64,000 nt of DNA from Blastocladiella emersonii ATCC 22665 (taxonomy: Eukaryota > Blastocladiomycota > Blastocladiomycetes > Blastocladiales > Blastocladiaceae), in contig JANHCV010000003.1 in NCBI GenBank assembly GCA_025594325.1, positions 1,488,001 through 1,552,000 on the forward strand. Direction: 5' to 3'. A model generated the notes under the pieces. That model ran no database searches. It saw only the letters and a list, made by a program, of their open reading frames with translations, and was not told where the DNA came from. The translations under genes were made by a program, and so were the position numbers. Shown in pieces: positions 11,066 to 22,352 of this stretch (positions are counted from its first letter, which is position 1; each line of letters begins with the position of its first letter).

Positions 11066-12904
11066 ATGACCTTTGGGAACGGAAACGACACTACGCCCAA
11101 CGGCAACCACGTCGTCACCGTCGGCGCCGAGTCGCCCGCCGCGACCCCACGCTCGACCCTGGCCGACATCGAGGCGTTTATCCCGGAGCTCATGGCAGCG
11201 CTCGGCTCGCCGGGTCTTACGGCGACCGTGTACCGCGCCGGCGAGCGGATCATCCACCGCGGGTTCGGCGTTAAGTCGGTGAACCAGGCGGCGGACGCGC
11301 CGGGCAACTCCGTCGACGTGCACTCGCTGTTCGACCTGTGCAGCGTGACCAAGGCCATGACGTCGGCGTGCGTCGCGGTCCTGGTCCACCGCGGGCTCGT
11401 GTCCTGGGACGCGCCGGTGCGGACGTACTTGCCCGAGCTCAAGTTCAGCGACCCGGTGCTGACGGAGCGCGCGACAGTGCTCGACCTGCTCGCGCACCGC
11501 ACGGGCGTCGCGGGCCACGACGAGGTGTGGGAGGGGAGCGGCCGCATGGCGCTCGCGAGCTACTCGGTGCTCGACCGCATCGAGCATCTGGGGGTGGGCG
11601 GCCCGTTCCGCGCCTCGCTCATCTACTCGAACCTCATGTACTGCGTCGCGACGGTCCTCGTCGAGCGCGTTTCGGGGGTCGCGTTCCCCGATTTCGTCGC
11701 CGAACACATCCTCACCCCGCTCGGCATGACCGACGCCGTGTGGTGCAGCGAGGCGTTCCGCGGCCACGCCAACGCCGCGCAGCCGCACGAGGTGGTCCCG
11801 ACGTTCGACCAGATCGTCGACGCGTTCCTGCGCCCCGCCGCCGAGGACGCCGCGACGCCGCCCGAGGACCTGCTCGCGTCGCTCGACGCCAAGGCCGAGA
11901 CCCCGCTGTCCCCCGAAGACGCGGCGCGGCTCGCGGCGGCGCCGTTCGCCGTCACCCAAATCGCCGGCGTCGACGAGGACAACCGGACGGCCGCGGGCAC
12001 CGGGTTCCTGTACCCGTCGGCCGACGACATGCTCAAGTGGGCGCAGTGCTGGCTGGCCGGCGGGCTGGCGCCCGACGGCAAGACGCGCGTCATCTACGAA
12101 ATGGACAAGCTGGTGCGCGTGCACAACCACGACTGGTACGAGACCGAGGCCGAGGCGACGCGCGGGATCCGCAGTCTCGGGTACGGGTGCGGGTGGGTCG
12201 TCAAGCAGTTTGGCGAGTACGAGATCCTGTACCACAGTGGGCACATGCCCGGCCAGCTGACGCTCCTGGCGCTCGTGCCCGGCGCCGGCATCGCCATGTA
12301 CTTTGCCGAGAACGTCGACAACGCGCACGCGGGGCAGATCCTGTACTCGCTGTACCTCGAGGCGCTGCTCGCGCCACGCCGCCACCCGAACGCCGACGGG
12401 CCGTTCACCGTCGACGCGGCGCGCGCGCTGCTGCCCAAGGCCAAGTGGAAGTCGATGCTCGAGCTCGCCGACGAGATGCACACGGTGCTCGCGGGCAAGT
12501 TGTCCGCCGACGACCAACCCGGCGCCGACCTGCGCCACCTCGTCGGCGTCTACCACCACCCGGCGTACGGGTACTGGACCATTATCTCGGACGAGTCGCT
12601 CGCGACGCGCCGGCTCCGCCTGATCCGCGCCCCCGAGACCAACGTCGTGCTGCGCCGCGTGCACCCGGCGGCCACGGACGTTGGCGACTACATGGCCGAC
12701 CCGACCAACGCGCACTTTGCGTTCGGCGCGGAGACCATGTACCTGTCGTTCCGGCCGTCCGCGGACCCCGAGACCGGGATCATGGCTACGCTGCCCGCCC
12801 CGCGCCGCAACTACGGCGCCGCGTGGGTCCCGCGCACGCGGTACGATCTCGTCGTCCGCGAGTCGTCGAGCCAGGTCGACGTCGTGCTGAAGCGCGTCGA
12901 GTAG
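11066..12904 (+). CDS. Serine hydrolase of the beta-lactamase class C fold
   Basis: An intronless frame of 612 residues beginning MTFGNGND; this is the first ATG, since the open frame upstream has none. The active-site set of the serine beta-lactamase/DD-peptidase/esterase fold is complete: S93-V-T-K96 (the SxxK nucleophile and base, in LCSVTKAMTSA), Y187-S-N189 (YxN), and H390-S-G392 (the HxG third motif). Acidic-rich and helical insertions lie between motifs 2 and 3, and a beta-rich domain of about 150 residues follows the catalytic domain, as in many eukaryotic and fungal members. No signal peptide or transmembrane segment is visible, so a cytosolic esterase or peptidase is likely; the substrate cannot be told from sequence. 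It converges on CFAP45 with 100 bases between them. Confidence 0.85.
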   Translation: MTFGNGNDTTPNGNHVVTVGAESPAATPRSTLADIEAFIPELMAALGSPGLTATVYRAGERIIHRGFGVKSVNQAADAPGNSVDVHSLFDLCSVTKAMTSACVAVLVHRGLVSWDAPVRTYLPELKFSDPVLTERATVLDLLAHRTGVAGHDEVWEGSGRMALASYSVLDRIEHLGVGGPFRASLIYSNLMYCVATVLVERVSGVAFPDFVAEHILTPLGMTDAVWCSEAFRGHANAAQPHEVVPTFDQIVDAFLRPAAEDAATPPEDLLASLDAKAETPLSPEDAARLAAAPFAVTQIAGVDEDNRTAAGTGFLYPSADDMLKWAQCWLAGGLAPDGKTRVIYEMDKLVRVHNHDWYETEAEATRGIRSLGYGCGWVVKQFGEYEILYHSGHMPGQLTLLALVPGAGIAMYFAENVDNAHAGQILYSLYLEALLAPRRHPNADGPFTVDAARALLPKAKWKSMLELADEMHTVLAGKLSADDQPGADLRHLVGVYHHPAYGYWTIISDESLATRRLRLIRAPETNVVLRRVHPAATDVGDYMADPTNAHFAFGAETMYLSFRPSADPETGIMATLPAPRRNYGAAWVPRTRYDLVVRESSSQVDVVLKRVE

Positions 12905-12936
12905 ACGAGGTTAGATGAGGAGGATATATACACGGC

Positions 12937-12956
12937 ATTCATTCATTCATTCATTC
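12937..12956 (+). repeat. (ATTC)5 microsatellite
   Basis: Five perfect ATTC units in the short gap between the hydrolase and CFAP45 coding ends. Confidence 0.9.
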
Positions 12957-13004
12957 ACGCAGACCATTCTCTCGGACTCGAGGATCGCACAGGGCAGCGA
13001 TGCA

Positions 13005-14608
13005 TCACGCGAGTCGTCCTGGCTTCTCGGTGAGGAGCATCTTGCGCTCGACCTCCTTGCAATACTTTTCGGGGACGCCGAGGCCGCGCAGCTCGGCGAT
13101 CTTGCGCTGGCGGATGGCGTTGATCTTGCCGCGCTTGTCCTGGCGCTCCGACTCGAGGCGGATGCCCTCCATGAAAAAGTCCTCGCGGCCCTTCTTCTTG
13201 TTGGCCTCGCGCTCGGCGATCTGCGACTTGACCTCGGTCGAGTAGCGGCGGTTCTGGTCGTGCTTGAGGGCCTCCTCGCGGCGGATCTTGGCGTCGGCCT
13301 GGGCCTGGCGGTCGAGGTTCTCGAGAAACTCCTGGCGCAGGTGGCTGGCCTCGACGGCGATGGCGGCCTCGCGGGCGGCCTGCTGTCTGGCGCGCTCGGC
13401 GCGCAGGCTCGCCTCGTCGCGCACCTTCTTCTCGGCGGCCTCGAGCTCCTTGCGGCGCCAGTCGCGCTCGTACGCCTCGTAGGCGCGCTTGGCGCGCAGC
13501 GCGTCCTGCTCGGCGAGCTTGTCGGTGGCGCGCTTCTGCGCGGCGCGCAGCCGGCTAAGCTCCTTCTCGCGCTCGGCCTTGCGCGCCTGCAGCTCGCGGT
13601 CCTTGGCAATCTCCTTCTGCTCCTTCTCGACCAGGTACTCCAGCAGCTTGCGGTCCTCGTCCTGGTCCGTCAGCTTCTGCTGCTTCTTCTTGTTGATGGC
13701 CTCGGTGTTGGCGAGGACGACCTGCTGCATCAGCGCGCGCTGCGTCTGCAGCTTCGACTGCTTCTCGGCCTTGTCCTCGGCGGCCTGCCGCGCGATGATG
13801 GCCAGCGTCGCCTTGGTCTCCTGGTCCTTGCGCTCGGCCTCGAGCAGCGCCGCCTCGCGCCGCTCCGAGATCTGCTGCTGGATGACCTGCGCGCCGCGGC
13901 GCATCTCGGCCAGGCGCGCCTGCTGCCGCGCCTCCTGCCGGCGCAGGTCGGCTTGCCGCTCCGACTCCATCATGGCGTCGAGCCGCATGTCCTCGGACTT
14001 GCGCTCGGCGCGGATCAGCTCCTATACTCGCAAGTGGTGGTCAGTGTGTGTTGGTCGATGACGCGGGCGGAGCGCGGAAGATACCTTCTCCTCGACCTGG
14101 GCGTCGCGGATGGCGACACACTTGGCGTAGAGGATGAGCTCGTTCATGCGCTTGATATCGTCCTCCTCCTCGTCCATCTGCATCTGGGCCTTGGCGAGCA
14201 GGTAGTTGGCCTTCTCCTTGGCCTCGCGCTCAACGTCCGACAGCTGCAGGTGCGCGGTGCGCTTCTTCTCCATGTCCTCCATGTGGTTGCGGCGGTCGCG
14301 CGCGGCCTCGGCCTGCGCGACGCGCTCGCGCATCGCCGCCATGGCGCGCCGCGCCTCCTCCTCCTTGGTCACGACGACGGCCGCCGACTTGATCCGGTGC
14401 ATGTCGTGCGCGTTCAGCACCACGGCTTTGCTCCCGCGCGCCTTGCCGTGCGGGTGCAGCACGCGGATGTTGTCGCGCGTGATCACGGTGATGTTTTCCT
14501 GGTGTAATGATGGGAAATGAGCGGTGGGTGGAGCGGGTGTAGCGGCGCGAGACGAAGACGTACCGAAGCCCCAGCGGGCTTGGGCGCTCGCGACACGGAC
14601 ACGGACAT
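13005..14608 (-). CDS. CFAP45: Cilia- and flagella-associated protein 45
   Basis: Three exons (14608-14564, 14498-14085, 14021-13005; introns 65 and 63 nt) encode 491 residues, almost all highly charged coiled coil. Landmarks agree with the family along the whole length: VITRDNIRV at the start, then the MDEEEDDIKRMNELILYAK segment and CVAIRDAQ, DALRAKRAYEAYERDWRRKE in the middle, and GVPEKYCKEVERK at the end. In animals and algae CFAP45 is a microtubule inner protein of the axonemal doublet, so the gene marks a flagellated life stage (zoospores or gametes in a fungus). The start codon lies in a 15-codon first exon, joined in phase to the conserved ENITVITRD. It is divergent from DENND6, 458 bases apart. 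Confidence 0.93.
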
Positions 14609-15066
14609 CTTTGCGTCGAGTCGATGGGGTTTCTGAACAGACGCAGACATCAGTGACCGGTTACATCCAAGACTCGAAGAGCGCACGCACTTTGAGTGGG
14701 CGTCTATTCTAAGGTCTAGTCGGTTCGGGTCGGGTTGCAGAGAGTGCCGGTGTCGCCTATCACTTGCACGGTCGGTTCACATTCCACGCTGCATCGACTT
14801 TTTCGCGGGTTTGGAGAGCGGGCGTTGCGTCAGGCGCGAAATATCGCGGGCGCGGGCGCGAATGTCTCGCGCACGGGGCACGGCGCGGCGTGGCGCGGGT
14901 GCGAGACGCGTTTCGCGCGCCCACATGACCACCCGCGTCACCTTCGCGAAAGCTGAGCCTCACGTGCGCCTGCCCTTCTCGACGCGCGCGCGCCACAGCA
15001 GCTCTTTTCAAACGGAGCGACTCTGTTTGGATCCAAGCTCTCGCTCTCTCCTCGCTAATAATCTCG
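14609..15066. promoter_or_regulatory. Shared promoter region of CFAP45 and DENND6
   Basis: 458 bases between two divergent starts. The segment 14820-15000 is dense in CGCG-type words and includes TCACGTG at 14962-14968, an E-box-type site. No open frame is supported. Confidence 0.45.
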
Positions 15067-17744
15067 ATGCAACACACCATGGACTCTGGCGACCCGCCGC
15101 TCTCGTCGCCGCCCAAACCCCCGCCCCGCCACCACCCTGCAGCGCTGGCGCGCGCCGGCGGGCCGACCCCGCGCACCATCTCGCGCAGCTTCACCGAGCT
15201 CAACCTGAACCTGGCCGACGTCGAGGGCTCGGCGGCGCCTGCGGCCAACGGGTCAGCACCTGCCGCATCCGCTGCCGTCGTCCGCCCCGAGTCCGCCATG
15301 GGCCACCTGACCGGCGCCGCCAGCGACCGCTCGCGCGCTGGCACCCTCGAACAAACCGCGTCGCCCGAGGAAGCGCCACATACGGTGCTGGACACTGGGA
15401 TCCTGCGCCCGCATCCGCTCCGCGCATCAGCGTCGGCGCTCGGCCTCTCGCGCGTCGCGGGCGACCTGCGTGCGTCACCTACGCCGTCACCGGCGCCCGT
15501 ACGGTCCGGGTTTCTCGCCCATGTCGCGGCACGGCCGTCGTCGTCTGCGGCAGCGGTGGGGGATGCCGAGGCCGCGCTCCACGCGCACCAGGATCTCGGC
15601 GAGGCGCTCGCTGCGGCGTCGCCGACGGCGACGATCTCTCCCGGAGACCGCGCCCGCGTGGACGCGTGGGTCGCGTGTTTCTGTGTCGTTGGGTTCGATC
15701 TCGAGCTTGGACAGGGTACGCTCTCGTTGGGACTCGTGCGTGTCGCAACGTGCTGACCTGTTCGCCTCGCCCGTACAGCGCTCGAGCTCGTCTACCCCGA
15801 GTTTGAGCTCTCGGAGCCCGAGCAGCGCACAATGTACGCCCTGACCTGCGCCCGCTACACTCCACGGAGCTGACCCTCGTCGCGTTGTAGCCGCTTCAAC
15901 TCGTTCCCGGACTCCAACTCGTTCTTCCACGGCGACCTGACCTTTTCCTTCACCATCCGCCGCACGCGCCCCGCCACCCCCGCCGCTGCTGCGCCGCCAC
16001 CACAACCGGCCGCCGCCAACGGGGCTAGGCTGCGCTCCGAGTCGCTCAACGTCGCGCTGCCCAGCATGGACGACGAGTTCCTCTACGCCTCCGTCTTCTT
16101 CCGCCAGAAACCCGACCCGTCCATCCGCCGCGGCTACTACCAGAAATCCGTCGTCCTCATCTCGCGCCTCCCGCTCGCCGGGCTCTGGGACCGCGTCGTC
16201 AGCCTCGTCGGCCCCGTCGTTTGCGAGATGGGCGTGCCCGCGCTCGAGACGGCGATCAACAATATTGCCAAGTGGTACGCGTACCGCATCACTCCGTGCG
16301 GCGACAATCACTGACCTCTTGCGCGTAGGCCCGCACCGGCGCAGGGCATGCTGGACCTGCCGATCCTCGGCCACGTCCTGCAGTGCCACATCCCGGCGCT
16401 CCCGCCACTGCCGTGCGGCCCGCAGCTGCTCCCGGCCTCGGTCCGCAACCTCGCCCCGCATCACGTCCTCGCGTCGACCCTGCCGACCGCCGTGTTCCCG
16501 ACCTTCCGCGACGTGCTCGACCACCTCTGGACGCTATGGGAACTCGTTCTCATCAACGAGCCGCTTGGTGTCATCTCGAGCTGCCCCGCGGTCGCGAGCC
16601 GCGTCATCGAGGGGCTCGTTACGCTGATTCGGCCGGTACGCTGTGTTTTGGAGGAGGGGGTGCGACCACGCGGCTGACTGCCGCAATTGTGTGTAGATTC
16701 CGATGGCCGCGACGTACCGCCCGTACTCGACGATCCAGGACCCCGACTTCAAGTTCCTCACCAAGCACCACGTACGACTTCAGTCCACTGCCTCGCTGAC
16801 CCTCCCGCTCACCCTCGCCCCGGCATCTCGCAGCCGCCACCACGAACGCTCCTCGGCGTGACCAACCCACACTTCCACAACGCGCTCGACCGGTGGCCGC
16901 ACATCCTGCAGGTCGGCCCACCGCGCACCCCGCTCGGTAAACCCAAGGCCGGCGCGCCCACGTCGCTCGACATCGTGCCGGGACTCACCACGCGGTACAA
17001 GCGCGTGGTGGCGCGAGACCAGGCGGTGCTCGCGCAGGTCGCGAGCCTGACGCTCGCCAACGCCGCGGACGTGGCCGTCGATAACGTGGTCCGGCGGCAT
17101 TTCGCGGACCTCACGGAGCGGTTTCTCGCGCCGCTGCACAAGTACCAGAGCTCGTTGTGGCCTGCGTCGATGTACGTCTTCTCTCGCTCCGTGTTCCACC
17201 CAACGCGTGCTGACTTGCCCGGGGTCGTAGCTCGCTCTTCTCGGCCTACCCCGTCACCCCGACGCCGTTCCGGCAAGACGTGTTCCTGGCCGACCTCGAG
17301 CGCGCCTCGCCGCCGCCGCTCCCGCTGCGCGCCAACCGGTGGATCACGGGCCAGTCGGACGCGTGGCTCGACCTGTACCGCGCGTTCCTGCGCACCCCGC
17401 ACTTTGCCGCGTGGTCCGCGCATCGCCACCAGGTCGACGCCGAGCGGCTCGCATCACAGTACGTCTCGCACGTGTGCGCGACGGATATCCCGAGCTGGTG
17501 GCGCGGTGTCGCGGGGAAGGGAAGGCGGCGAGCTGCAGGTGGGGATGAGCCGCAGGGGGCCGGCGCGCGCGATGCGTTGGTTGACCGGATCGAACTGTTG
17601 CTGGTACGCGTGCGTGGAGATGTAGGTGATGATCGAGCTGACGTGGTTGAGTGTCTGTAGTCGCCAGCAAACCCGTACCCACCGTCGCCAACGCAGGTCA
17701 AGCGGTTGCGCGCCCAGCTCGACGAGTTGCGCAGTCTCACATAG
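15067..17744 (+). CDS. DENND6: DENND6-type DENN-domain Rab exchange factor
   Basis: Eight exons (15067-15715, 15779-15833, 15891-16274, 16329-16635, 16697-16771, 16834-17171, 17231-17603, 17661-17744), all in phase, give 754 residues. Every one of the seven introns (54-63 nt) starts GTACG and carries a CTGAC branch-like motif. The N-terminal 190 residues are variable. Then come VGFDLELGQALELVYP, FNSFPDSNSFF, FFRQKPDPSIRRGYYQKS followed by VVLISRLP, WPAPAQ, LWELVLINEPL, YRPYSTIQDPDFK and LLGVTNPHF, the order seen in human DENND6 (FAM116). By family it is a guanine-nucleotide exchange factor for endosomal Rab14-like GTPases. The nearby ATG at 15079 is an alternative start. Confidence 0.92.
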
Positions 17745-17825
17745 CACCACTAGATACACTTTTTGAATCGCTTCTCACTCGCGCGGAACCGATAGAACCA
17801 CATCGAATGTATTCACACAATCGCA

Positions 17826-19262
17826 CTACCGAATCGGCTCCGGCTTGGCCGCGGCCATGACCGCGTTGAGGTGCGCGAGCTGGCCCGCGTGCACCCCGCC
17901 CTTCCCCGCCATCCGCCGCTTCGACGACGACGCCGGCGGCGCGAGAACCTGGAGCAGATGCTCGGCGTTCCGCGCATCCTCGGCGCGCGCCACCAGCACC
18001 ACGTCCTCCCAGTGCACGCGCTCGCCGTACGGGTCGCGGCGCGCGAGGTCGGCCACGGTCACGTCGCCCGCGGGCGCCACGCCCGACCACGGCATCCGCA
18101 CAGGCTCACCCTCGCCGCCGCAGTCCTCGACGGGAAGGTAGCTCACGGGGATCGGCGACTGCAGCGGCGACCGCGACCACGTCCGCGAGCTCGGGTTGAA
18201 GACTGGATCGTCATCCTCGTCGCCGAGCATCGGTGGCGCGCGGAACCCGCCAAACCCGCCGCTCGCCGTCACCATGCCGCCGAACCGCTGGCCATTAGAG
18301 GCCGCGGCGAGCGCCATGCGGTACGACCACGCCGGCGTGTCGGGCACCGGCTCGGGTGCGGAGATGATGATGGACGGCGGGCGGCTCGGCGTCCGCATGC
18401 TCGTGCCGCTCGGCGGCGCCGAAGTCAGCACGCTCGTCGCGGGCAGCGGGTCGAGCGTCCACTCGCCGAGGTCGACGTTCGCCAGCATCCGCTGCGCGAT
18501 ACGGCCCATCGACTCGGCCTCCTCATCGGGCGACTCGCCTGCAACAACGGGCCACGCCTCGCGCGAGCTGTGGAACGGCTCACGCCGCGCCGGCGGCGGT
18601 GGGCGCAGACCCGGCTCGGCGGCCCGTGCAATGTGGTTGTTGCGCGCGAGCCACGGCAGACGCTGGTCGTCGGTCAGCAGCTCGCGCGTCTCCTCGGCAT
18701 GCGTCAGCGAGTCGGTCGCCGCCGAGTCGAGGAGGGGGTCCGTGCGCAGGCGGTGCGCGAGCGGGTCGAAACTCGTCGGGATGACGGTCGCGGTCGGGAG
18801 CGTGAACAGGGACGACGGAGGCGCCGTGGTCGGGCGGACCGGGGTGGTGGCGGTGTGCTCGCGGCCATCGACAACCACGTCGTCATCATAGTGTGCATCA
18901 GCCGCGTCTGCGGCGGGAAGCGTGAACCGGGACGTCCACGCGGTGAGCTCGGGAGTGTCGTCGAGGAAGCCCGTCACGAGCGGCTGCGGGAGGTTGCGGG
19001 CGCCGACGTAGTCCGTGACAATGGGCTCCGAGTGCTCGTACGGAACCGACTCGAGCTCGGCCGAGATGCCCTCGAGGACGGCGCCGTCGGGGGCGCGCCG
19101 CTGCTGCAGGTGGTGAAGGAAGGCGGCGCCCGGGTGGCCGAACGTCATGATGGGCAGCGTGTGTGGGTCGAGCTCGGTGGTTGGAGTAGGTTCTGAGGAG
19201 AGCGGAAGCGAGGGCCTAAGTAGAAAGGTGAGTGTGGCCAAGTGCGAGAGTGCACTCATCAT
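17826..19262 (-). CDS. Uncharacterised Pro/Ala-rich protein
   Basis: An intronless frame of 478 residues. It opens with two Met codons; a second plausible start is the Met at 19148, which begins MTFGHPGAAFLHH. The protein is rich in Pro, Ala, Thr, Asp and Glu and probably disordered apart from short hydrophobic stretches (TELTAWTSRFTLP; the C-terminal AGQLAHLNAVMAA). I recognise no domain, signal peptide or clear membrane segment. It converges on DENND6 with 81 bases between coding ends, and is followed at 144 bases by the phosphatase gene on the same strand. Long, stop-free and with neighbour-like codon use, it is probably a real gene. Function unknown. Confidence 0.6.
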   Translation of the reverse strand: MMSALSHLATLTFLLRPSLPLSSEPTPTTELDPHTLPIMTFGHPGAAFLHHLQQRRAPDGAVLEGISAELESVPYEHSEPIVTDYVGARNLPQPLVTGFLDDTPELTAWTSRFTLPAADAADAHYDDDVVVDGREHTATTPVRPTTAPPSSLFTLPTATVIPTSFDPLAHRLRTDPLLDSAATDSLTHAEETRELLTDDQRLPWLARNNHIARAAEPGLRPPPPARREPFHSSREAWPVVAGESPDEEAESMGRIAQRMLANVDLGEWTLDPLPATSVLTSAPPSGTSMRTPSRPPSIIISAPEPVPDTPAWSYRMALAAASNGQRFGGMVTASGGFGGFRAPPMLGDEDDDPVFNPSSRTWSRSPLQSPIPVSYLPVEDCGGEGEPVRMPWSGVAPAGDVTVADLARRDPYGERVHWEDVVLVARAEDARNAEHLLQVLAPPASSSKRRMAGKGGVHAGQLAHLNAVMAAAKPEPIR

Positions 19263-19381
19263 TCAAGGTGCAGCCGAGAAGCAAGCACGGAGATGACGAT
19301 GCGTCACTGAGGTGGCGCAGCAGCTGTGGCGCAACGCGTCCTTCACAGCGGATTCCACCAAGTTTTGTGTGTATTCTGCAT

Positions 19382-19387
19382 TTTATT
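19382..19387 (-). terminator. AATAAA polyadenylation signal of the phosphatase gene
   Basis: AATAAA on the minus strand, 20 bases past the stop codon at 19407. Confidence 0.55.
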
Positions 19388-19406
19388 CAAATCCAAAGAC
19401 AATCGG

Positions 19407-21858
19407 CTAGTCATCGTGGAACGACTTGCTGCTCGAGCGTCGGCCACTTAGCCCCTTCGACGTGCCCGTCGTCGACCGCAACCCAAAGATATCGGCCGTG
19501 GACGTCGAGCTGCCGGCCATGGGCAGCCCCGTGCGCTTAAAGTCGGCACTCGTCGACGAGGACGACAGCGCCGAGTTCCACAGCGCGTCGGACCGCATGC
19601 CGTTGATGCTGCGCAGGTCCATGGACGCCGGCGAGACGGCGCTGGTGCCGATCCCCGACAGCGTGAGCCCGGACATCTGCGTGGTGCTGTTGGCGAGCGT
19701 CGACCGCGCGCTGCTGTAGATGGACGCGTTGCTGCCGGGCGCCGACGACGGCGAGCCGTGCGTGCCGGGCGCCGAGAGCGCGCGACTCGGCCCGTTCGCG
19801 ATCGTCTCGGCGGACCGCTGGCGCTGCGCGATCTTGAGCTGCCACGAGTCGTAGTTCTCGCAAAACTACACGTGAACCGAGTCAGCAACTCCGTGCGCGC
19901 GACGACGACCCGAGTTAGCTGGGTTACGGACCTCAATGTAGTCGCGGTACCCCGCGTTGCTCGCGCTGAGCCACCCGTACGCGATGCTCGGGTACTGCGT
20001 GCCGCGGAGATGCATCTCGTACCGTTGCAGCTTGCGCGCGAAGCCCTCGTTCGGCTGGATCACGGGCCGCCGGCGGTACACGGCGTCGAACGCCTGCAGC
20101 AGCGTGCAGTTGTGGTACCGGATCAGGTACGCGAGGATCATGGACGCCGAGCGCGACACGCCTACATTCGATCATCGAGGTGAGTGACGGCAGGTGGTCG
20201 CGAAGCACAATTGAGAACGTACCGGCGTAGCAGTGCACCAGGACCCGCGTGCCGGGCGACATGCGTGCGTTCTCGATAAAGTTGACGGCGGTCTCAAAGT
20301 GCTCCTCGATACGCGCGCCGGGCACGTCGTCGAGCGCGATACGCAGGTACTGGACGTTGGGCAGGTTGGTCGGGTGCGGGTGCTGCGTCACGTTGAGGAC
20401 GTGGGTGATCTTGAGCGCGCGCAGGTACTGCTCGGTCGCGCCCTTGATCCCGGAAAGGTACAGGAACGGCTCGTTCGGGTCGGCGCCGACGTGGTCGACG
20501 GGCGCCTCGCGGTCGACCGTCGCCAGCAGGCATTTGGCCTCGGACCCGTCGGGTGTGATGACGGCCGCAAGCAGCGGGACCGGCGGCGGCGGCGCGAGCG
20601 AGCCGTCGTGTGGCGCCGGGTCGCGCACGGGCGCCAGCGCGGCCAGCGTCTCGGACAGCGTGATGCTGGTCGGCGCGAGGACCTGCGACGACACGACGCT
20701 ACTCCCGCCGTCGGGCGTCGACGCTCCGGACAGCGCGAGGTTCGGGTGCAGGCGCTTCGACTTGTACACGTGCTGGAACCCGCGGGTCTCGACGAGGCTC
20801 GGCTCGTGGTGCCGGCCCTGCAGGATGCTCGTCTGCATCCTGCGGAGCAGCGCCGCCGTGTTGTCGCCGTCAGCCTCCTCGCCGCGGGTCGGGCTGACGT
20901 TGCGGGAGCTGCCGTCGAGTCCCGGCCGTATCTCGAGGAACTTGGCGTAGCGCGAGCCGAACGACGAGATGCCGCCCGTCAGGTAGTACACGGCCAGGTC
21001 GGGCTTGTGCATGCGCAGCAGGCGGAACAGGCGGATCGCCACGTCCTCGCGGTCGCCCGACTCGTCGTACAGCACAATCGCCGGCTCCTCCTTGAGCTGG
21101 CCGAGCCGGTCGCTCACGCTCGACGTCTTGAACACCACGTCGTACGCGATCTTGGCGTTGTTGGCCTGCGAGTTGGCGACTGCTGTCGAGGATGACGAGA
21201 ACCAGCGGAACGCGCTACAAATGAGCGCTCGAGGTCAGTCCGAGCCACGGTCGTGTGAACTCGAGCGAGGGAGCGTGTACCGGTGCTTGAAGAAGTCGCG
21301 CTTGAGGTGCGCGCCGAGGAACCGCTTCTGGCCGCTCGACCCGGTTGTCGACGTCTCCGTGTTCTGCACGTCGAGCACGACCGTCTGGAGGTAGCTGCGG
21401 CGGAGGTGCTGCAGCATGGCCTCGGCCGTCATGGGCCCGCCGGGCGCCGGCGTCGCGATCTTGGAGCTTGACGCGGCCGTCGCCAGTGTCGTGTTGGACG
21501 TGGGCCCGACGATGCACGACCCGAGCGGGCTGATGACGGCCGAGTTGCTCGACGGCGGGCTTTTCACCAGCGCCCCGTCGGTTATGGTCGGCTCGCCGGC
21601 CACGGCTGGCTCAGTCAGCTCGAGGCCCTCAAGCGCGAGCGACGAAATGGACAGCGACTCACCGTCGGGGCCGGTCGCGCCGGCGCCGAGCATGCGGTTA
21701 CCGTAGTGCCGGCCGTCCTCCTTGTCGTCGAGCGAGCGGGCATGTTGGAGCGTGTGATGGTGGTGCGCGTCGTTGGCGTCCGTCGCGACCACGACGATGG
21801 CGGCCGGGACCGCGGGCGGAGGAGTAGAGGGCTGATCGGGAGCGGAAGTCGGTATCAT
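19407..21858 (-). CDS. Rhodanese-like plus dual-specificity phosphatase (MAPK-phosphatase type)
   Basis: Four exons (21858-21281, 21214-20223, 20161-19932, 19865-19407; introns 66, 61 and 66 nt) give 752 residues. A Ser/Thr/Pro-rich N-terminus is followed by a rhodanese/CDC25-like region (about 150-290: VVLDVQNTET, AIVLYDESGDRED, VYYLTGGISSF). The dual-specificity phosphatase domain covers about 420-610, with NVQYLRIALDD and the signature HCYAGVSRSAS, whose nucleophile is Cys521; the second intron splits this signature. A Ser-rich tail follows. The order rhodanese-like then catalytic domain is that of MAP-kinase phosphatases, where the first domain docks the kinase, so MAP-kinase dephosphorylation is inferred. 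The third donor is GTCCGT, unusual here. An AATAAA signal lies 20 bases after the stop. Confidence 0.87.
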
Positions 21859-22352
21859 GGTTGTGGAGTGCGGGGAAATCGAGAGGAGCGGGGCTGCAAT
21901 CGAGCGCAGCGATGGACAACGCGGTCGGCGTGACGCCCGGGACGCGGATGCGAGGAATGGGCAGGCGCGAGTGAGGGACTAGGCGAGGAGCAGGAGAGGC
22001 TCCCACTAGCGATCCATGGAGGTTTGGCGAGCGGGATCGAGAGAGAGCATGCGAATGCGCGATGTGAGCGGGCGCGCTGTGCATGTCGGGCGGCCGTTGC
22101 GGTAGTGCGGCTGGTCGGTCCGTGGGGGACTCTATCCAACTCGATCACATCCCTGTTCCCTTTCGCGGTGCCGTCTCCCGGGCGCGGATGGGACGCGGGT
22201 CGGGCGACGCGTCGCGTCGCGGTCGCGTGACGAGGGGGAGACACGCGATCACATGATATCCGCACACGTCTCGCACGCGGGGGTGACACGGCGCGGAGAC
22301 TTGCCTTGGTCGCGATGCTTTGCGCGTGTGTGCGTATCAATAGTTTCTATTA
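21859..22352. other. Intergenic: phosphatase promoter, MRM1 3' end
   Basis: 494 bases upstream of the phosphatase start and downstream of the MRM1 stop. I see no gene and no clear promoter motif. Confidence 0.5.
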
